This document shows, piece after piece, positions 62,801 through 64,000 of a stretch of DNA of 64,000 bases. Location: assembly GCF_009870125.1 (NCBI RefSeq), contig NC_046683.1, positions 66,355,869 through 66,419,868 of the forward strand, read 5' to 3'. The notes below the pieces were generated by a model, which worked only from the letters and a program-made list of their open reading frames with translations, did not search any database and was not told the DNA's origin. How positions within the stretch are numbered: the first letter of the stretch is position 1; the number at the start of each line of letters is the position of its first letter. The DNA comes from Drosophila pseudoobscura (Eukaryota; Arthropoda; Insecta; Diptera; Drosophilidae). The position numbers and the translations under genes are program-made.

Positions 62801-63999
62801 TCTCCCACCTGCCACAACACATAATTCCCCATCAGCCTCGACTCGACTCGACTCGGCTTCAAGTCAAAGTCGAAGTCGAACTGAAAGTCGAACAGAAGAA
62901 GGTCTTGTAATACTCGTGTAATCTCTGAGACAAAAACTTATTTACTCAAATGGCAATGGAAACCCTTTCAGCTTTTCCTCTGCTGCCCATTCCACCCCCC
63001 TTTTTTACCCACTCTTGCCACTCTTTCCACCTACATCTTTATGTTTAATTCTGTTTTTGTTATGTGCCTCATCCATTTCTCTCTCTCTCTCAACAAAACA
63101 AAAACAAAAAAAAAATAGGAAAAGGAGGGAAATGGAGATGAAAAGGGAAAGGGAAAAGGGGAAGGAAAACTGAAGAAAGTTTCTCTGGCCAAAGTTTTTC
63201 GCCGAGAGAACTTTTCACTGCAGTTTTCCAGGTGTCAAAATCAATTCTAGAGTAGCGATAAAAAGAATGCCGGAAAAGTGTAAAATGCTCTGAAAGAAAG
63301 GGGAGAACTGCCTCTCAAGAGAAGGAATGGCATGCTAATTATTTGGCTCGGATGGAAAGATGCAAAACGGAAAACGTGGCGGCATCTAGAGGGGCGGAGG
63401 GTAGGGCGGGGGCCATCCCTCCCTGACGGATAATCTTTCCCTTTTGGCTCTAATTAAAATCGACACTCGCTTGCAGCATTTAATTTAATTTATGCATCGA
63501 TCAATCACTCACTCAATCAATGCCTCAGCGATGGCCCATGCGGGGCTATTGTCTACTTCCTGTTTGATTTTTCCCACACCAAAGTCCCGAATGGAAATGC
63601 AATTTTTCATAATCACTGCTAATCCGTAGGATGTCATAATCAAAATCAGAGGTTCTATCAGAGGGCCATGCCGAAGGGTGGCTGTCGGCGGTGTGGTGTG
63701 TAGAGTGTTCCAATACGGGAGGCACTCGTAATTGTTAATGGAAATACATGACATGCCGCATGCCGAATGCCTTATGCCACATGCCTCATGCATGTCGTAC
63801 GCAAATCAAATCAACAGATTATCGATGCTTGGGAGGGCAGACTTGAAAACTTATTTCAATGTCCCACTCCTCCTCCTCGTTGAATGTTTTATTTGAACTT
63901 CTTTCAACTGCTCTCCAAAGATTTACTTGCACTCCTTTCCACTGCTTTTGTGCGCTGCTAGACTGCTTTCAACTGCTTTGAGTTGATTACTTTCCTAAT
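59845..63999. other. Non-coding DNA to the end of the window
   Basis: No frame in this stretch has convincing coding features. Microsatellites are common (GATA near 60515-60535, CGACT near 62840-62860, CT near 63079-63090). The only structure worth naming is the promoter candidate at 60.6-60.8 kb. Confidence 0.55.
60642..60808 (+). promoter_or_regulatory. Possible promoter and non-coding first exon
   Basis: A perfect CRE palindrome TGACGTCA at 60642-60649 precedes a GC-balanced stretch that ends at a consensus donor, GGAAAG then GTAAGC, near 60808. The stretch has no long open frame, as expected of a 5' UTR exon. The gene it would serve lies to the right, outside the window. Confidence 0.3.
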
Positions 64000-64000
64000 G

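Overview
The window is nuclear DNA of a fly of the genus Drosophila. Genes carry short spliced introns (51-84 bp), coding DNA is GC-rich, non-coding DNA is rich in microsatellites, and core-promoter elements typical of Drosophila housekeeping genes are present. Recognised genes are the homeodomain-interacting protein kinase Hipk, two tandem PP2C phosphatases, a Scratch/Snail-family zinc-finger gene, the Mediator subunit MED14 and a SEC14/GOLD lipid-binding protein (CG13893 type). From memory this neighbourhood matches the 61C-61D region at the tip of D. melanogaster 3L (Muller element D). The PP2C conversion tract, the glutamine expansion in Hipk and the intronic satellite suggest a species outside the melanogaster subgroup, perhaps the obscura group; that placement is inference.

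Layout. 1-12.6 kb: upstream or intronic DNA of Hipk, many microsatellites, no gene supported. 12.6-17.9 kb: seven Hipk coding exons (+), covering the kinase domain and a very long Gln/His/Ser-rich tail. 17.9-27.2 kb: AT-rich and A-rich DNA, best read as a very long Hipk 3' untranslated region plus spacer. 27.2-31.3 kb: two tandem PP2C genes (+), with decayed transposon DNA between them. 32.7-34.1 kb: five-zinc-finger gene (-), with a possible distal 5' exon near 38.4 kb. 34.8-35.0 kb: a 65-codon open frame (-). 35-42 kb: no coding gene supported. 42.0-42.9 kb: a duplicated housekeeping-promoter module. 43.1-48.3 kb: MED14 (+). 49.1-56.5 kb: SEC14/GOLD gene (-). Its 5.9 kb first intron holds a tRNA-Glu(CTC) gene, a tandem array of 319-bp repeats and a foldback junction. 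57.7-59.8 kb: three small genes or candidates: a secreted LDL-receptor class A protein (-), a 43-residue hydrophobic frame (+) and a two-exon gene of 152 residues (+) that I do not recognise. 60-64 kb: no coding gene; one promoter/first-exon candidate near 60.7 kb.

The genes are regulators of transcription and signalling that happen to be neighbours; nothing shows that they form one pathway. The most notable observations are the PP2C conversion tract, the 319-bp array with its orientation switch inside an intron, the doubled MED14 promoter and four short introns that are multiples of three and free of stop codons. I do not see a clearly new biological system here.
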